64,000 nucleotides of DNA from Anoxybacillus tepidamans PS2 (GCF_000620165.1 NZ_JHVN01000001.1:62001-126000); one strand, 5' to 3'; shown: positions 25,985 through 37,494, numbered from the stretch's first letter. Made by a program: numbers and translations. The notes: generated by a model not told the origin, from the sequence alone.

Positions 25985-27702
25985 GCTTTGATTTTTGCTG
26001 CTAATTCAAGCAATTCTTTTGCATGTTCTTTTGTTAATTCAGTGATTTCGACGCCGGAAATCATCCGCCCGATTTCTTTTACCTTTTCCTCCTCTGAAAG
26101 CGCTTTGACCGACGTCTTCGTACGGCTTCCGTCCGTTTCTTTAGAAATGAGCAGGTGCGTATCTGCCATTGCTGCTACTTGCGGCAAGTGGGAAATGCAA
26201 AGAACTTGAGAACCGACAGACACCTTGTAAATTTTTTCTGCGATGGCCTGCGCTACCCGACCGCTTACCCCGGTGTCGACTTCATCAAAGATGATCGATG
26301 TTACTCCTTGATGTTTCGAGAAAATGCTTTTTAGCGCCAGCATAATGCGGGACAATTCACCGCCGGAAGCAATTTTCGCAAGCGGCTTCAGCGGCTCGCC
26401 GACGTTCGTTGAAATATAAAACTCGATTTCATCAACGCCGTCTTCTTGAAATTTTACTGGCACTCCATCAATAAGAGGAGCGTCAAGCGATCCTTCCCTC
26501 TTGGCAAAAACAATATCAAATTGTGTTTTTTCCATGTATAAATCCTTCAGTTCTTGGTGAATATGCTCAATGAGCGTTTTCGCATGCTTCATTCGGACGT
26601 TTGTGACATTTTTCGCTTTAACCAGCAATCCTTCTGTCACCGATTGCAGTTTTTGTTGCAGCTGATGGATATGGGTATCGCGGTTTTGCAGCGTATCAAG
26701 CTCTTCAGCAATTTTTTCAGCATAATGCAAAATGTCAGCTACTGTCTGTCCATATTTTCGCTTTAGATGGTTAATTTCATTTAAACGTCCCTCGATAAAA
26801 TCGAGGCGGTTCGGGTCATATTCTAATTGCTCTAACTCATTGCGCAATTTATAAGCGATTTCCTCAAGCAAATAATAACTGTTCGCAATCGTTTCATGCG
26901 CTTCTTTTAAATTCGAGTCAATATGAGTTACATCCTCTAAATGACCCATTGCTGCCCCTACCCAATCGAGGCCGCGCTGTTCGCCGTATAACGCCTCGTA
27001 ACTATGCTTTAGTGCCTCATATATTTTTTGGAAGTTCATAATTTTTAATTTCTCTTCCATCAGCTGTTCATCTTCGTTCGGTTGCAAATTCGCTTTTTGA
27101 ATTTCATCAAGCTGGAATGTTAATAAATCGAGACGATGCGCCATCTGCTGTTCATTTTCATTCAATTTTTGCAGCTGCTTTCTCAATTGCTCGTATTGTT
27201 CATATACAGCACGGTACTCCTTAAGCGCCGTTTCGATTTCTTTTCCGCCGTACTCATCAAGCAAAGGAAGGTGCCTGCTTGGATCCATCAATTCTTGATG
27301 TTCATGCTGTCCGTGGATATCGACAAGAGTTGCGCCAATTTCACGCAAAACCCCCATCGTGACTAATTTTCCATTGACGCGGCAAATGCTTTTTCCGCTT
27401 ACGGAAATTTCCCGGCGCAAAATGACCATCCCTTCGCTCACGTCAATGCCGACTTCAGCGCATTTTTGATAGCAAGGGTGCATTTCCCCATCTAATAAAA
27501 ATAGCCCTTCAATTTCTGCTTTCTCTTCGCCGTAGCGAACGAATTCAGCAGATCCTCGTCCGCCAATCAGCAAATGGATCGCGTCGATAATAATTGATTT
27601 TCCTGCTCCTGTCTCTCCTGTCAGCACTGTTAAGCCTTTGTCGAAGGAAACAGATAACGATTCAATAATCGCAAAATTTTTAATAGATAATTCCGCCAGC
27701 AC
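25981..27702 (-). CDS. recN: DNA repair protein RecN
   Basis: The 573-residue SMC-like ATPase acts early in double-strand-break repair. Walker A GETGAGKS is at residues 29-36, two coiled-coil arms span about 155-385 (for example EQYEQLRKQLQKLNENEQ), and the ABC signature KIASGGELSRIMLALK and Walker B IIFDEVDTGVSG lie in the C-terminal part. The start is GTG at 27702 with GGGGTGG seven bases ahead. It lies 18 bases after ahrC in the usual Bacillus order. Confidence 0.96.
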   Translation of the reverse strand: MLAELSIKNFAIIESLSVSFDKGLTVLTGETGAGKSIIIDAIHLLIGGRGSAEFVRYGEEKAEIEGLFLLDGEMHPCYQKCAEVGIDVSEGMVILRREISVSGKSICRVNGKLVTMGVLREIGATLVDIHGQHEHQELMDPSRHLPLLDEYGGKEIETALKEYRAVYEQYEQLRKQLQKLNENEQQMAHRLDLLTFQLDEIQKANLQPNEDEQLMEEKLKIMNFQKIYEALKHSYEALYGEQRGLDWVGAAMGHLEDVTHIDSNLKEAHETIANSYYLLEEIAYKLRNELEQLEYDPNRLDFIEGRLNEINHLKRKYGQTVADILHYAEKIAEELDTLQNRDTHIHQLQQKLQSVTEGLLVKAKNVTNVRMKHAKTLIEHIHQELKDLYMEKTQFDIVFAKREGSLDAPLIDGVPVKFQEDGVDEIEFYISTNVGEPLKPLAKIASGGELSRIMLALKSIFSKHQGVTSIIFDEVDTGVSGRVAQAIAEKIYKVSVGSQVLCISHLPQVAAMADTHLLISKETDGSRTKTSVKALSEEEKVKEIGRMISGVEITELTKEHAKELLELAAKIKA

Positions 27703-27720
27703 TTTTGAACCACCCCATGG

Positions 27721-28170
27721 CTACAGCATTTCTAACAAGCGTTGTGAAATTGTTTCGGTGTCTTCCGGCGTGCGGCAAATAATTAAGCATGTATCATCTC
27801 CACAAATCGTCCCAACGATTTCATTCCAATCTAAATTATCAAGCAAGGCCCCGATCGCATGGGCGTTACCTGGCAATGTTTTCATGACAAGCATATGTCC
27901 GGCTCCGTCAATTTTGACGAATGCATCCATCAAAGCGCGCTTTAATTTTTGCAGCGGGTTGAATCGCTGGTCCGCAGGAAGGCTGTATTTGTAACGTCCG
28001 TTCATCATCGGTACCTTAACTAGCTGTAATTCCTTAATGTCCCGTGAAACGGTCGCCTGCGTCACATTAAATCCCGCCTGCTTAAGCATATCCACTAATT
28101 CGTCCTGCGTTTCAATCTCGTAATTCGTAATAATTTCACGAATTTTAATATGCCTTTGTCCTTTATTCAA
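27721..28170 (-). CDS. ahrC: Arginine repressor AhrC/ArgR
   Basis: This 149-residue arginine-sensing regulator is a hexamer in the family. The N-terminal winged helix (about 1-70) contains [12 protein letters not shown], and the C-terminal core binds arginine through [15 protein letters not shown] chose the TTG at 28170 ([14 protein letters not shown]), which has GAGGTG seven bases ahead and matches the B. subtilis start; the frame extends to a GTG at 28179 that overlaps the ribosome site. It precedes recN, with only 18 bases between. Confidence 0.95.
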   Translation of the reverse strand: MNKGQRHIKIREIITNYEIETQDELVDMLKQAGFNVTQATVSRDIKELQLVKVPMMNGRYKYSLPADQRFNPLQKLKRALMDAFVKIDGAGHMLVMKTLPGNAHAIGALLDNLDWNEIVGTICGDDTCLIICRTPEDTETISQRLLEML

Positions 28171-28193
28171 AATGAACACCTCGCATGTTTATC

Positions 28194-28227
28194 ATAAAAA
28201 GGGGAATAACGCTTTTGTTATTCCCTT
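28194..28227 (-). terminator. Terminator of tlyA
   Basis: GGGAATAAC, a 6-base loop and GTTATTCCCC run into Ts on the minus strand, between tlyA and ahrC. Confidence 0.8.
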
Positions 28228-29060
28228 TGTTCAGCGCCGCCTGCTTTCAGCTCAGCATGTGCCTCATCGACAACTTGGTTCGGCAGCTTTGTCAGTCGGT
28301 TTTCTCCTATCTCTTTTCCTTCCCAGCGAAGGTGGAGTAAAAACTCAATGTTTCCATCGCCGCCGGTAATCGGAGAGTATGACAAATCAAGAACATCATA
28401 GCCTTCACCAAGCGCAAATTCAATGATGGAAGCTAAAACGGATACATGAATGTTCGCGTCGCGAATAATTCCTTTTTTGCCAACGTGTTCTCTTCCCGCT
28501 TCAAACTGCGGCTTGACAAGAGCGACGACATCACTTCCGCGAACGAGCACCGTTTTTAATACAGGCAAAATAAGCTTGAGTGAAATAAACGATACATCGA
28601 TCGTCGCAAACTCCGGAAGCCCTTTCGTAAAGTGAGCAGGTGTCACATAACGGAAATTCGTCCGCTCCATGACGACGACCCGCTCATCTTGCCTAAGCTT
28701 CCAAGCTAATTGATTGTATCCAACATCGAGCGCATAGGACATTTTTGCCCCATGCTGCAAGGCGCAGTCGGTAAAGCCCCCTGTGGAAGCGCCGATATCT
28801 AACATAATTTTATCCTTTACGGTTACGTCGAATATACGCAGCGCCTTTTCAAGCTTCAATCCGCCCCGGCTCACATATGGCAACGCATTTCCTTTGATCG
28901 TAAGCGGGATATCGGTCGGCACTTTTTCACCGGGCTTGTCTAAACGTGTTTCATTCGAGTATACGAGACCCGCCATAATGGCGCGTTTTGCTTTTTCGCG
29001 TGTTTCAATCAATCCACGTTCAACTAATAATATATCAAGCCGTTCTTTTTTCCCTTTCAT
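28218..29060 (-). CDS. tlyA: TlyA-family rRNA 2'-O-methyltransferase
   Basis: The 280-residue protein (YqxC in B. subtilis) has an N-terminal S4 RNA-binding domain (about 5-65; RLDILLVERGLIETREKAKR) and an FtsJ-like methyltransferase domain. The SAM site is LDIGASTGGFTDCALQ and the catalytic segment includes DVSFISL. Family members methylate ribose in 16S and/or 23S rRNA; old annotations call it hemolysin. It lies four bases after dxs, and a terminator follows. Confidence 0.9.
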   Translation of the reverse strand: MKGKKERLDILLVERGLIETREKAKRAIMAGLVYSNETRLDKPGEKVPTDIPLTIKGNALPYVSRGGLKLEKALRIFDVTVKDKIMLDIGASTGGFTDCALQHGAKMSYALDVGYNQLAWKLRQDERVVVMERTNFRYVTPAHFTKGLPEFATIDVSFISLKLILPVLKTVLVRGSDVVALVKPQFEAGREHVGKKGIIRDANIHVSVLASIIEFALGEGYDVLDLSYSPITGGDGNIEFLLHLRWEGKEIGENRLTKLPNQVVDEAHAELKAGGAEQRE

Positions 29061-29063
29061 CTC

Positions 29064-30956
29064 TCATGCCCTTTTTTGTTTTCTTGGTACCATCGTTTGA
29101 ATTCGATCAATAACATGACTCGTTGTTAATCCGATCTCTTCTAATAACTCTTTGACACTGCCATGCTCGATAAAACGATCCGGAATTCCCATGCGCTCAA
29201 TAACGGTTTGATGGTAACCGTGATCGTGCGCAAACTCAAGCACCGCACTGCCAAAGCCGCCTTGCAATGCTGCTTCTTCAATCGTCAGCATCGGAATGCC
29301 GGTTGCAAGCAGTTCATGAAGCATCGCCTCATCCATCGGTTTAATGAATCGGGCGTTAATCACTTTCACCGAAACATTTTCTTTCGCTAATTTTTCCGCC
29401 GCCTCAAGCGCCATTGGGATTGTCGTTCCAAACGTTAAAATGGCAATGTCATGGCCCTCGCGCAATACTTCCCACGTCCCGATTGGAATGGAGTGAAGCT
29501 CTTCATCCAATTTCACGCCAAGGCCGTTGCCGCGTGGGAAGCGGAGAGCGATCGGCCCATCGTCGTATTGAATCGCCGTATAGACCATATGCTGTCCTTC
29601 ATTTTCATCTTTCGGCATCATCAGCACAAGGTTAGGAACATGGCGCAAAAAGGCGATGTCGAATACTCCTTGGTGCGTTTCCCCGTCGGCACCGACAAGC
29701 CCCGCACGATCAATGGCAAAAAAGACGTTTAGATTTTGGCGGCATACATCATGAACCACTTGGTCGTATGCTCGTTGAAGAAATGTAGAATAAATGGCTA
29801 AAAACGGCTTCATTCCTTGGGTTGCCAATCCTGCCGCCAGCGTTGTAGCATGCTGTTCGGCAATGCCGACATCGTACATGCGGTCCGGAAACTCGATCGC
29901 AAAACCTTCTAACTTTGAACCGACCGGCATCGCTGGAGTAATGGCAACGATGCGCTCATCGGTGCGAGCCAATTTCCGCACTGTTTCACTGACGAGCGCG
30001 CTCCACGATGGCGCTTTATCAACCGATTTCAAAAAGTCACCGGTTTCAATTTTGTAAGGACCTGTGCCATGCCACGTCCCAATTTTGTCGTTTTCCGCCG
30101 GCTCATATCCTTTTCCTTTTTTCGTTATGACATGGAGTAACACCGGACCTTTAATTTTTTTCGCATAGTGTAAGTTCTCGAACAAATCGTCAAAATCGTG
30201 TCCATTGACCGGACCAAGATACGTAAATCCCAACTCCTCAAAGAAGACACCAGAAACAAGTAAATATTTCAAACTATCTTTGATTCGCTCCGCTGTTGCT
30301 GCCAATTTTCCGCCGACCGCTGGAATCTTTTTCAATAAAACTTCCAGCTCGTCTTTGACCCATTGATATTTTCCAGCGGTGCGCAGACGGCCAAGTACGT
30401 TATGCAACGCGCCTACGTTCGGAGCAATCGACATTTCATTATCATTGAGGACGACGATAATGTCTTTTTTCTCATGGCCGATATGGTTAAGCGCCTCTAG
30501 TGCCATTCCCCCTGTTAACGCCCCGTCCCCAATGATGGGAACTATATACTCCTTCGTTCCTTTTAAATCCCGAGCAATTGCCATTCCCATCGCTGCCGAT
30601 AGCGAAGTAGAACTATGTCCTGTCTCCCAAACGTCATGCTCGCTTTCACTCCGTTTTGGAAAACCGCAAAGCCCTTTATATTGTCTCAGTGTATCAAATT
30701 CACCCGCTCGACCTGTTAAAATTTTATGGACATACGACTGATGACCGACATCCCAAAGCAGCTTATCATTCGGGCTATCAAACACTTTGTGTAGCGCAAT
30801 CGTTAGTTCAACGACTCCAAGATTTGGTCCGATATGCCCACCTGTTTTCGATAGCTTTTCAATTAGAAATTGTCGAATATCCGCGCTCAACTGGATCAGT
30901 TGTTCCTTTGACATCGACTTTAAAAAGCGCGGATTAGTAATTTTCGTTAAATCCAA
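29064..30956 (-). CDS. dxs: 1-Deoxy-D-xylulose-5-phosphate synthase
   Basis: The 630-residue thiamine-diphosphate enzyme condenses pyruvate and glyceraldehyde-3-phosphate in the first step of the MEP isoprenoid pathway. The TPP motif [15 protein letters not shown]...[10 protein letters not shown] is present. The transketolase-like middle domain has [14 protein letters not shown] and [15 protein letters not shown]. The start is a TTG at 30956, aligned with B. subtilis Dxs (MDLxxIxxPxFLK), but the ribosome site is weak. It lies downstream of ispA, another isoprenoid gene, with a gap of about 224 bases. Confidence 0.95.
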   Translation of the reverse strand: MDLTKITNPRFLKSMSKEQLIQLSADIRQFLIEKLSKTGGHIGPNLGVVELTIALHKVFDSPNDKLLWDVGHQSYVHKILTGRAGEFDTLRQYKGLCGFPKRSESEHDVWETGHSSTSLSAAMGMAIARDLKGTKEYIVPIIGDGALTGGMALEALNHIGHEKKDIIVVLNDNEMSIAPNVGALHNVLGRLRTAGKYQWVKDELEVLLKKIPAVGGKLAATAERIKDSLKYLLVSGVFFEELGFTYLGPVNGHDFDDLFENLHYAKKIKGPVLLHVITKKGKGYEPAENDKIGTWHGTGPYKIETGDFLKSVDKAPSWSALVSETVRKLARTDERIVAITPAMPVGSKLEGFAIEFPDRMYDVGIAEQHATTLAAGLATQGMKPFLAIYSTFLQRAYDQVVHDVCRQNLNVFFAIDRAGLVGADGETHQGVFDIAFLRHVPNLVLMMPKDENEGQHMVYTAIQYDDGPIALRFPRGNGLGVKLDEELHSIPIGTWEVLREGHDIAILTFGTTIPMALEAAEKLAKENVSVKVINARFIKPMDEAMLHELLATGIPMLTIEEAALQGGFGSAVLEFAHDHGYHQTVIERMGIPDRFIEHGSVKELLEEIGLTTSHVIDRIQTMVPRKQKRA

Positions 30957-31180
30957 ACGAGACCACTCGCTTTCGTTTTATCACTGATATATTACAGAAG
31001 ATTAATTATTATTATACATGATAAGTGCATAAAGAAAAATGCTCGGACTCGATTTTGTATACGGGCGAAAAAAGAGCCGCTAACACGGGTGTGATAACGG
31101 CATACATTCTCTGTTTTTTCAATATAACATAAGAAAAAGCGGGCGACAATTGCTAACTTACGAAAAACAAAGCCGGACGA

Positions 31181-32062
31181 TCAGTGATCACGCGTAGCGA
31201 CTAAGTCGCAAATATAGAGCAATGCTTCATCACGAATTTGTGCCGCTTGCAAGCAGCGTTTCGCTTCATCAATATGAAATCGAAGTTTTTCCTTAGCGCC
31301 AGTCATTGTTAATAGCGCCGGGTATGTCACTTTTTCGTTTTCGATATCGCTTCCTACTCTCTTTCCAATTTTATCCTCGTTACCCTCAATATCAAGAATA
31401 TCGTCGCGAATTTGAAAAGCGAGACCTAAATGGGAAGCGAACTCATCAAGATGGACCATCTGCGTGCGGCTTGCTCTTGCAAGCAGCGCTCCAGCAAGCA
31501 CGCTATATTGAAGCATTTTGCCCGTTTTATGACGGTGAATGTACTCCAATTCATCGAGAGAAAGCGGCTTCCCTTCTCCCTCCATGTCAGCAACCTGCCC
31601 GGCTACCATTCCTTCTGGTCCGGCCGCTTTGGCTAATTCGCGAATTAGTTGAAGCTTTGTTTCTGCCGTCACCTCAGCGTCATCCATGTCTGCGATCACT
31701 TGAAAGGCATACGTCAACAACCCGTCCCCCGCTAGGATCGCTGCCGCTTCACCGAACACTTTATGGTTCGTCGGCTTTCCGCGCCGCAAATCATCGTCAT
31801 CCATGCATGGTAAATCATCGTGGATGAGCGAATATGTATGAATCATTTCGATGGCGCATGCAACCGGCAATCCCATTTCCGCTCGCTTATCAAACGCGTC
31901 GAGCGTCGCTAACAACAGCAGCGGCCGAATTCGCTTGCCGCCTGCCTCGAGCGAATAGAGCATTGATTGCTTCAAGCGATCCGGCGCTTTTAGCTTCGCA
32001 ATATAAGCCGGAAGTTCTGCATCGACGCGTTGTTTCAATTGCTTTAAAAATTGCTCGATCAA
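31181..32062 (-). CDS. ispA: Farnesyl diphosphate synthase (IspA)
   Basis: The 293-residue trans-prenyltransferase joins isopentenyl diphosphate to dimethylallyl and geranyl diphosphate. The first Asp-rich motif starts at D82-D83 (HDDLPCMDDDD), and the second reads QIRDDILD. The GGKRIRP substrate site is near residue 41. Start TTG at 32062 has GAGGAGG eight bases ahead. It follows xseB by three bases, so the two are probably translationally coupled. Confidence 0.95.
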   Translation of the reverse strand: MIEQFLKQLKQRVDAELPAYIAKLKAPDRLKQSMLYSLEAGGKRIRPLLLLATLDAFDKRAEMGLPVACAIEMIHTYSLIHDDLPCMDDDDLRRGKPTNHKVFGEAAAILAGDGLLTYAFQVIADMDDAEVTAETKLQLIRELAKAAGPEGMVAGQVADMEGEGKPLSLDELEYIHRHKTGKMLQYSVLAGALLARASRTQMVHLDEFASHLGLAFQIRDDILDIEGNEDKIGKRVGSDIENEKVTYPALLTMTGAKEKLRFHIDEAKRCLQAAQIRDEALLYICDLVATRDH

Positions 32063-32065
32063 TAT

Positions 32066-32296
32066 TTATTCCTCCTCAATGGAGAAAGGCGCTAGTTGTC
32101 CATCTTCGCGCAAAATGTACTCCATTTGTTTTTCCGCATGCTGCAGCTTATCGTGACACCATTTTGAAAGCTTCATTCCTTCTTGAAAAAACGAGATCGC
32201 CTGCTCAAGCGGTACGTTTCCTTCTTCTAGTTTCTCTACAATCTCCTCTAGCTGTTTCATCGCTTCTTCAAATGTCAATTCTTTTTCTTCACTCAT
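32066..32296 (-). CDS. xseB: Exodeoxyribonuclease VII small subunit
   Basis: The 76-residue helical subunit XseB has the family pattern [18 protein letters not shown], then [18 protein letters not shown]. The ATG at 32296 has GAGGAAA eight bases ahead; the longer frame to 32341 lies within xseA. It overlaps the end of xseA by eight bases. Confidence 0.95.
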   Translation of the reverse strand: MSEEKELTFEEAMKQLEEIVEKLEEGNVPLEQAISFFQEGMKLSKWCHDKLQHAEKQMEYILREDGQLAPFSIEEE

Positions 32297-33641
32297 GCGA
32301 AGTTTCCTCCATTCCCCATACATGACAGTCAAGCCGTCCATCTTGCAAACGTACTTGAATGGTATCTCCCGGCTGAACTTGCTGAACGCTTTTCACTAGC
32401 TCTTCCTTTTCATTATAGACTAAGCTATAGCCGCGCTCCATAATTTTGAGGGGGCTTAACGCATTCAATTGTGAAAGGAGAGAAGCAAATTGCCATTGCT
32501 TTTTATTAAAAAGCGATTGCATTTCTTTTTCAAGCGATTTGGTCAGTGCCTGTTGCTTTTCGACCATTTTGGCCAGCCTCTCCGCTGGATGGTGCGCCTC
32601 CAGCTTTAAATGTAGCTGTTGGAAGCTCTCCCGCTTTCGTTCAAAAAGCCGATCCGTTTGCCGCTTTAACCTCTCAAGGAGCGAATCAAGCTGCTGTTCT
32701 TTTTGTTCGTACAATTTTTTTGGATAGCGAAACGCATACGATTTTTGCAAACGGTTCAAACGCTCGGATTCCGCTGTCATTTTTTCCTTCATTGCCCGAA
32801 GCAGCCTTACTTTGCGCTGCGTCAACCGTTCCATCAGTTCCGCCACATGAGGCACCGCTAGTTCCGCAGCACCTGTTGGCGTTGGTGCGCGCAGATCCGC
32901 GACAAAATCGGCAATTGTAAAATCGGTCTCATGTCCGACCGCGGAAATAATGGGGACGCGGGAAGCGAAAATCGCCCGCGCGACCGGCTCTTCGTTAAAT
33001 GCCCACAATTCCTCAATCGAGCCTCCGCCGCGCCCGACGATTAAGACATCGATATAGCCAAGTTCATTCGCTTTTTCAATCGATCGAACAATCGATTCGG
33101 CTGCCTGTTCGCCTTGAACGAGCGAAGGAAATAAAATGAGCGTCCCAAGCGGATAACGGCGCCGAATCGTCGTCACAATATCGCGAATAGCGGCGCCCGT
33201 TGGGGATGTAACGACCCCGATGTAACGCGGAAATGACGGAAGCGGCTTTTTATGCTCGGGAGCAAACAATCCTTCCGCTTCTAACCGTTTTTTCAACTGT
33301 TCATACGCTAAATATAAATTCCCGATTCCTTCCGGCTGCATTTCTTTTACGTAAATTTGATAGTTGCCGCTCGGTTCGTATACAGAAATTTCCCCGCGAA
33401 CAAGCACCTTCATTCCGTTTTCAGGTTTAAACGCTAAATAGCGATTGTAACCAGCAAACATGACAGCTTGAATGCGTGCATTTTCGTCTTTTAGTGTAAA
33501 ATACATGTGTCCCCGCGAATGATACGTAAAATTGGAGATTTCCCCTTTAATCCAGAGATCTTGTAAATGTGGATCTACTTCAAACTTGCGCTTAATGTAT
33601 TTCGTAAGCGCCGTCACCGTTACATATTTAATGTCTGCCAC
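32289..33641 (-). CDS. xseA: Exodeoxyribonuclease VII large subunit
   Basis: The 450-residue catalytic subunit degrades single-stranded DNA from both ends. The N-terminal OB fold (about 1-100; [17 protein letters not shown]) is followed by the catalytic core with [11 protein letters not shown] and [16 protein letters not shown], and a long coiled coil (about 270-400). It precedes xseB with an eight-base overlap and follows folD by 14 bases. Confidence 0.96.
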   Translation of the reverse strand: MADIKYVTVTALTKYIKRKFEVDPHLQDLWIKGEISNFTYHSRGHMYFTLKDENARIQAVMFAGYNRYLAFKPENGMKVLVRGEISVYEPSGNYQIYVKEMQPEGIGNLYLAYEQLKKRLEAEGLFAPEHKKPLPSFPRYIGVVTSPTGAAIRDIVTTIRRRYPLGTLILFPSLVQGEQAAESIVRSIEKANELGYIDVLIVGRGGGSIEELWAFNEEPVARAIFASRVPIISAVGHETDFTIADFVADLRAPTPTGAAELAVPHVAELMERLTQRKVRLLRAMKEKMTAESERLNRLQKSYAFRYPKKLYEQKEQQLDSLLERLKRQTDRLFERKRESFQQLHLKLEAHHPAERLAKMVEKQQALTKSLEKEMQSLFNKKQWQFASLLSQLNALSPLKIMERGYSLVYNEKEELVKSVQQVQPGDTIQVRLQDGRLDCHVWGMEETSHE

Positions 33642-33655
33642 AAAATCATCCTCGC

Positions 33656-34522
33656 TTATTGCTGAACTTGCCGATGCGCGTATTCCCGCGCTGCCTCTAC
33701 CGTATTATGAAGAAGCATCGTAATTGTCATTGGTCCGACTCCCTTTGGAACAGGCGTCAAGTAACTTGCGATTTCCTTCACTTCTTCAAAACGGACATCT
33801 CCGCAAAGTTTCCCCGTTTCTAACCGATTGACACCGACGTCAATGACCACCGCTCCTTCTTTTACATGTTCCGCACCGATTAAATTCGCCTTGCCGACTG
33901 CGACAATTAAAATGTCTGCTTGGCGGGTGATTTCAGGCAAGTTCTTTGTTTTGGAATGGCAATACGTCACCGTTGCATGCTCACGTAAAAACAATTGACC
34001 AACCGGTTTGCCAACAATGTTGCTGCGTCCGACGACAACAACGTGCTTTCCGGCAATCTCAACGCCAAGCGATTGCACCATGAACAAAATGCCGTACGGC
34101 GTGCATGGAAGAAATGTCTTCTGTCCAACCATCATCCGTCCAATATTAATTGGATGGAAGCCGTCGACGTCCTTTTTCGGTGCGATCGCTTCAATGACTT
34201 TCAGCTCATTAATATGACTTGGAAGCGGGAGTTGTACTAAGATGCCGTGAACGGATGAATCATTATTAAGCTGTTTGATTTGTTCTAATAAAAAAGATTC
34301 TGTAATCGTTTCAGGAAAAGTCTGCAACGTCGAACGAATACCAATTTCAGCGCACGCTTTTTGTTTGGCTTTGACATACGAATGTGACGCTGGATTATCA
34401 CCGACTAAAATAACCGCAAGCCCCGGCTCGATTCCTTCTCTTTTTAATTCTTCCACTTCTCTTGCCAATTGCGCCCGTTTTTCCTTCGCTAATTCTGTAC
34501 CACTGATGATTTGTGCTGTCAT
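33656..34522 (-). CDS. folD: Methylenetetrahydrofolate dehydrogenase/cyclohydrolase FolD
   Basis: The 288-residue bifunctional enzyme of one-carbon metabolism has the catalytic YVKAKQKAC segment (Lys near residue 54), the QLPLP motif, the PCTPYGI loop, and the NADP site [13 protein letters not shown]. The C-terminal [15 protein letters not shown] is complete. The ATG has a GGGGAG eight bases ahead. It provides methylene-folate chemistry linked to the glycine cleavage system encoded elsewhere in the window. Confidence 0.96.
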   Translation of the reverse strand: MTAQIISGTELAKEKRAQLAREVEELKREGIEPGLAVILVGDNPASHSYVKAKQKACAEIGIRSTLQTFPETITESFLLEQIKQLNNDSSVHGILVQLPLPSHINELKVIEAIAPKKDVDGFHPINIGRMMVGQKTFLPCTPYGILFMVQSLGVEIAGKHVVVVGRSNIVGKPVGQLFLREHATVTYCHSKTKNLPEITRQADILIVAVGKANLIGAEHVKEGAVVIDVGVNRLETGKLCGDVRFEEVKEIASYLTPVPKGVGPMTITMLLHNTVEAAREYAHRQVQQ

Positions 34523-34586
34523 CGTTCCAACTCCCCTTTTTAATGGTTTTATTTAATCTATACTTCTTTTAGCTGCCTTGCGCTTG

Positions 34587-34979
34587 TTATTTTTGCAACG
34601 CATCTTTCACTTTCGAAAGGACACCATTAATGAATCGGCCCGATTTATCATCGCCGAATTTTTTTCCTAATTCAATTGCTTCATCGAAGCTAACTTTGAT
34701 CGGAACATCTTCTACGTATTTCATTTCGTATGTCGCCATTCGCAAAATCGAACGGTCTACATTTGCTACGCGCTCAAGCGTCCATTTTTCCAAATTAGCG
34801 CGCAACAGTTCGTCAATTTCAGCTTGATGCTCAATAACACCAAAAACAAGCTGCCGCAAAAACGGATCTTCTTCCCCTTCATTGACTACGCTTCGAATCG
34901 CTTGTTCCGGTTCAATGCGTCCGACATCAATTTGAAATAGAGCTTGCAACGCTTTTTCTCTCGCTGTATGTCGATTCAT
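34587..34979 (-). CDS. nusB: Transcription antitermination factor NusB
   Basis: The 130-residue all-helical protein of the rRNA antitermination complex has the N-terminal RNA-binding arginine cluster [14 protein letters not shown], the conserved [10 protein letters not shown], and [21 protein letters not shown]. The length is standard. It lies upstream of folD by 64 bases. The gap of about 220 bases to yqhY ahead of it contains a terminator. Confidence 0.96.
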   Translation of the reverse strand: MNRHTAREKALQALFQIDVGRIEPEQAIRSVVNEGEEDPFLRQLVFGVIEHQAEIDELLRANLEKWTLERVANVDRSILRMATYEMKYVEDVPIKVSFDEAIELGKKFGDDKSGRFINGVLSKVKDALQK

Positions 34980-35145
34980 CTCACTTCACTCCTTTTTAAT
35001 AACGAACATTTATGTGATGATCATACCATATTTTCGTGATAAACGACACTATAATCCGTACAAATCATCTAAGTGGTACATAAAATTATCGGATTTTCCT
35101 AACAACAACAAAAATACATCCGTCAAATAAGATACCAAACTTTAA

Positions 35146-35194
35146 AAAAAATACAAAGGGGGCTTTCATGATTTTATTCATGTGCCCCCTTTGT
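35146..35194 (-). terminator. Terminator after yqhY
   Basis: CAAAGGGGGC and GCCCCCTTTG pair perfectly over ten bases, with an inner CATGA/TCATG extension, and run into TATTTTTTTT on the minus strand. This ends the accB-accC-yqhY unit. Confidence 0.85.
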
Positions 35195-35198
35195 CCCC

Positions 35199-35597
35199 TT
35201 ACTGCTCTGTGTCTTGTTCCGGTTTGGCCGCATCGAATTGGATGCCGACGATATGAACATTAATTTCGCTCGTTTCCAAACCTGTCATATTAAACAACGC
35301 TTGGCGAACGTTTTCTTGAACTTTTTTCGCCACGCTTGGAATCGAAATCCCGAATTGGACAAGGCAGTAAATGTCGATAACGACTCCTTCTTCTTTGACC
35401 TCGACTTTTACTCCTTTTCCGTGGTTTTTCTTCCCGAACCGTTCAACGACCCCCGCAGCAAAATTTCCGCGCATTTGCGCGACGCCTTCCACTTCGCTGG
35501 CTGCAATGCCGGCGATCACTTCGATCACTTCCGGAGCAATTTCCACTTTTCCTAAACCCGCTGGCTCTTGCTCAATGTCAAATACGTGTTCTGACAC
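35199..35597 (-). CDS. yqhY: Asp23/Gls24 family protein YqhY
   Basis: The 132-residue Asp23/Gls24 domain protein has IAPEVIEVIAGIAASEVEGV near the start, then GVKVEVKEEGVVIDIYCLVQ and the VAKKVQENVRQAL segment. In B. subtilis YqhY sits with accB-accC and modulates acetyl-CoA carboxylase; here the same gene order holds, with 17 bases to accC. Cytosolic, no membrane segment. Confidence 0.9.
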   Translation of the reverse strand: MSEHVFDIEQEPAGLGKVEIAPEVIEVIAGIAASEVEGVAQMRGNFAAGVVERFGKKNHGKGVKVEVKEEGVVIDIYCLVQFGISIPSVAKKVQENVRQALFNMTGLETSEINVHIVGIQFDAAKPEQDTEQ

Positions 35598-35614
35598 GTT
35601 TCACACCCCCTTTA

Positions 35615-36967
35615 TCATGATTTCATAACATCATACATTTCAAGAAACTTCGTGTTGAAGTCTCCTTGCACAAATTTTTCGTGCTCTAATAATTTTAAGT
35701 GAAAAGGAATGGTTGTATGAATACCTTCGATTACAAATTCACTCAGCGCTCGCTTCATGCGCGCGATCGCTTCTTCCCTTGTCGATGCGTGTACAATGAG
35801 TTTTGCAATCATAGAATCATAATAAGGAGGTATCATATAACCCGGATACGCCGCTGAATCGATGCGCACTCCTAACCCTCCAGGCGGAAGGTACATTTGA
35901 ATGCGTCCTGGAGACGGCATGAAGTTTTTCTCCGGATTCTCAGCATTAATGCGGCATTCAATCGCCCAACCGTTAAAGGTCACGTCGTCTTGCGTTAGCG
36001 ACAGCTTTTCTCCAGAAGCGACGCGAATTTGTTCTTTAATTAAATCGACGCCTGTGATTAATTCGGTGACTGGATGCTCGACCTGAATGCGCGTATTCAT
36101 TTCCATAAAGTAAAACTTTTTAGCGTTGTGGTCAAAAATGAACTCAACAGTTCCAGCGCCGGTGTAATTCACCGCTTTTGCCGCTTTAACCGCTGCTTCT
36201 CCCATCTGTTTACGCATTTCCTCGTCGAGAGCTGGAGACGGCGCTTCCTCAACAAGCTTTTGCAGACGGCGTTGAATCGAGCAGTCACGCTCTCCTAAAT
36301 GGATCACATTTCCGTAAGAATCAGCAAGCACTTGAATTTCAACATGGCGGAAATCTTCGATGTATTTTTCAATGTAAACACCTGGATTTCCAAATGCTGT
36401 CGCCGCTTCTTGCTGAGTAATGTTAATTCCTTTGATCAATTCTTGTTCGTTGCGCGCAACGCGAATCCCTTTTCCGCCGCCGCCAGCCGTCGCTTTAATA
36501 ATGACAGGATAACCGATTTCATTTGCAAGCGCCAATGCCTCATCGATGCTCTCGATAATTCCTTTCGAGCCGGGAACAATCGGAACACCCGCCTCGCGCA
36601 TCGTTTCGCGCGCAATATCTTTAATTCCCATTTTTGTAATCGCTTCCGGACTCGGTCCGACAAACGTGATATTGCACTCGCGGCAAAGCTCTGCAAAGGC
36701 AGCGTTTTCCGCCAAAAATCCGTACCCCGGATGAATGGCATCACACCCTGTCAATGTAGCAACGCTCATAATGTTCGTAAAGTTTAAATAACTGTCTTTC
36801 GAAGCGGTCGGCCCGATGCAATATGCTTCATCGGCCAATTGAACGTGAAGCGCCTCGCGGTCCGCTTCTGAAAACACAGCCACCGTTTCGATGCCGAGCT
36901 CTTTACAAGCGCGGATGACACGAACGGCAATTTCCCCTCGATTGGCTACCAATAATTTTTTAATCAT
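35615..36967 (-). CDS. accC: Biotin carboxylase subunit of acetyl-CoA carboxylase
   Basis: The 450-residue ATP-grasp enzyme carboxylates biotin on AccB with bicarbonate. The N-terminal [16 protein letters not shown], the glycine-rich ATP lid [26 protein letters not shown] and the catalytic [15 protein letters not shown] are present. Fifteen bases separate it from accB. First committed step of fatty acid synthesis. Confidence 0.97.
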   Translation of the reverse strand: MIKKLLVANRGEIAVRVIRACKELGIETVAVFSEADREALHVQLADEAYCIGPTASKDSYLNFTNIMSVATLTGCDAIHPGYGFLAENAAFAELCRECNITFVGPSPEAITKMGIKDIARETMREAGVPIVPGSKGIIESIDEALALANEIGYPVIIKATAGGGGKGIRVARNEQELIKGINITQQEAATAFGNPGVYIEKYIEDFRHVEIQVLADSYGNVIHLGERDCSIQRRLQKLVEEAPSPALDEEMRKQMGEAAVKAAKAVNYTGAGTVEFIFDHNAKKFYFMEMNTRIQVEHPVTELITGVDLIKEQIRVASGEKLSLTQDDVTFNGWAIECRINAENPEKNFMPSPGRIQMYLPPGGLGVRIDSAAYPGYMIPPYYDSMIAKLIVHASTREEAIARMKRALSEFVIEGIHTTIPFHLKLLEHEKFVQGDFNTKFLEMYDVMKS

Positions 36968-36981
36968 GGCCTGTTCTCTCC

Positions 36982-37494
36982 TTATTCAGGTTTCACAAGG
37001 AATAAAGGTTGTCCATATTCGACGAGCTGGCCATTTTGCACAAGAATTTCGACAATTTCGCCGTTAATTTCCGCTTCGATTTCATTGAATAGCTTCATCG
37101 CTTCAATGATACATACAACAGTATCTGACTTAATTTTATCTCCGACTTTTACATAAGGAGGTGAATCTGGAGAAGGCGCCGCATAAAATGTTCCTACCAT
37201 CGGAGATGTAATTTTATGTAAATTTTCTACATTGACCGCTTCTTGTTTTGGTTTTTCCTCTTGTTTGACCTCTTGAACAGCGCTTGCTGGTTTCGCTGGC
37301 GCTTGCGGAACCTCTTCTTTCACCACCACTTTTGGCGCCGGCTCGACGACCGTTTTGACAACCGCTTCAACTGGAACATTTCCGTTCGGTTTTTTCATAT
37401 GAACTTTTGTTCCATCATGCTCATAGACAAATTCTTCAATGCTAGATTGATCAATAAGTTTAATAATTTCGCGAATTTCTTGAATTTTCAACAT
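36982..37494 (-). CDS. accB: Biotin carboxyl carrier protein of acetyl-CoA carboxylase
   Basis: The 170-residue protein has an N-terminal helical segment that binds AccC, an Ala/Pro/Lys/Glu linker (about 40-90), and a C-terminal biotinyl domain with K134 in the [10 protein letters not shown] motif. Two ATGs are adjacent. I took the second (37494), where GAGG is eight bases ahead and the N-terminus matches B. subtilis AccB. It is first gene of the accB-accC-yqhY unit, with a FapR-box-like site upstream. Confidence 0.95.
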   Translation of the reverse strand: MLKIQEIREIIKLIDQSSIEEFVYEHDGTKVHMKKPNGNVPVEAVVKTVVEPAPKVVVKEEVPQAPAKPASAVQEVKQEEKPKQEAVNVENLHKITSPMVGTFYAAPSPDSPPYVKVGDKIKSDTVVCIIEAMKLFNEIEAEINGEIVEILVQNGQLVEYGQPLFLVKPE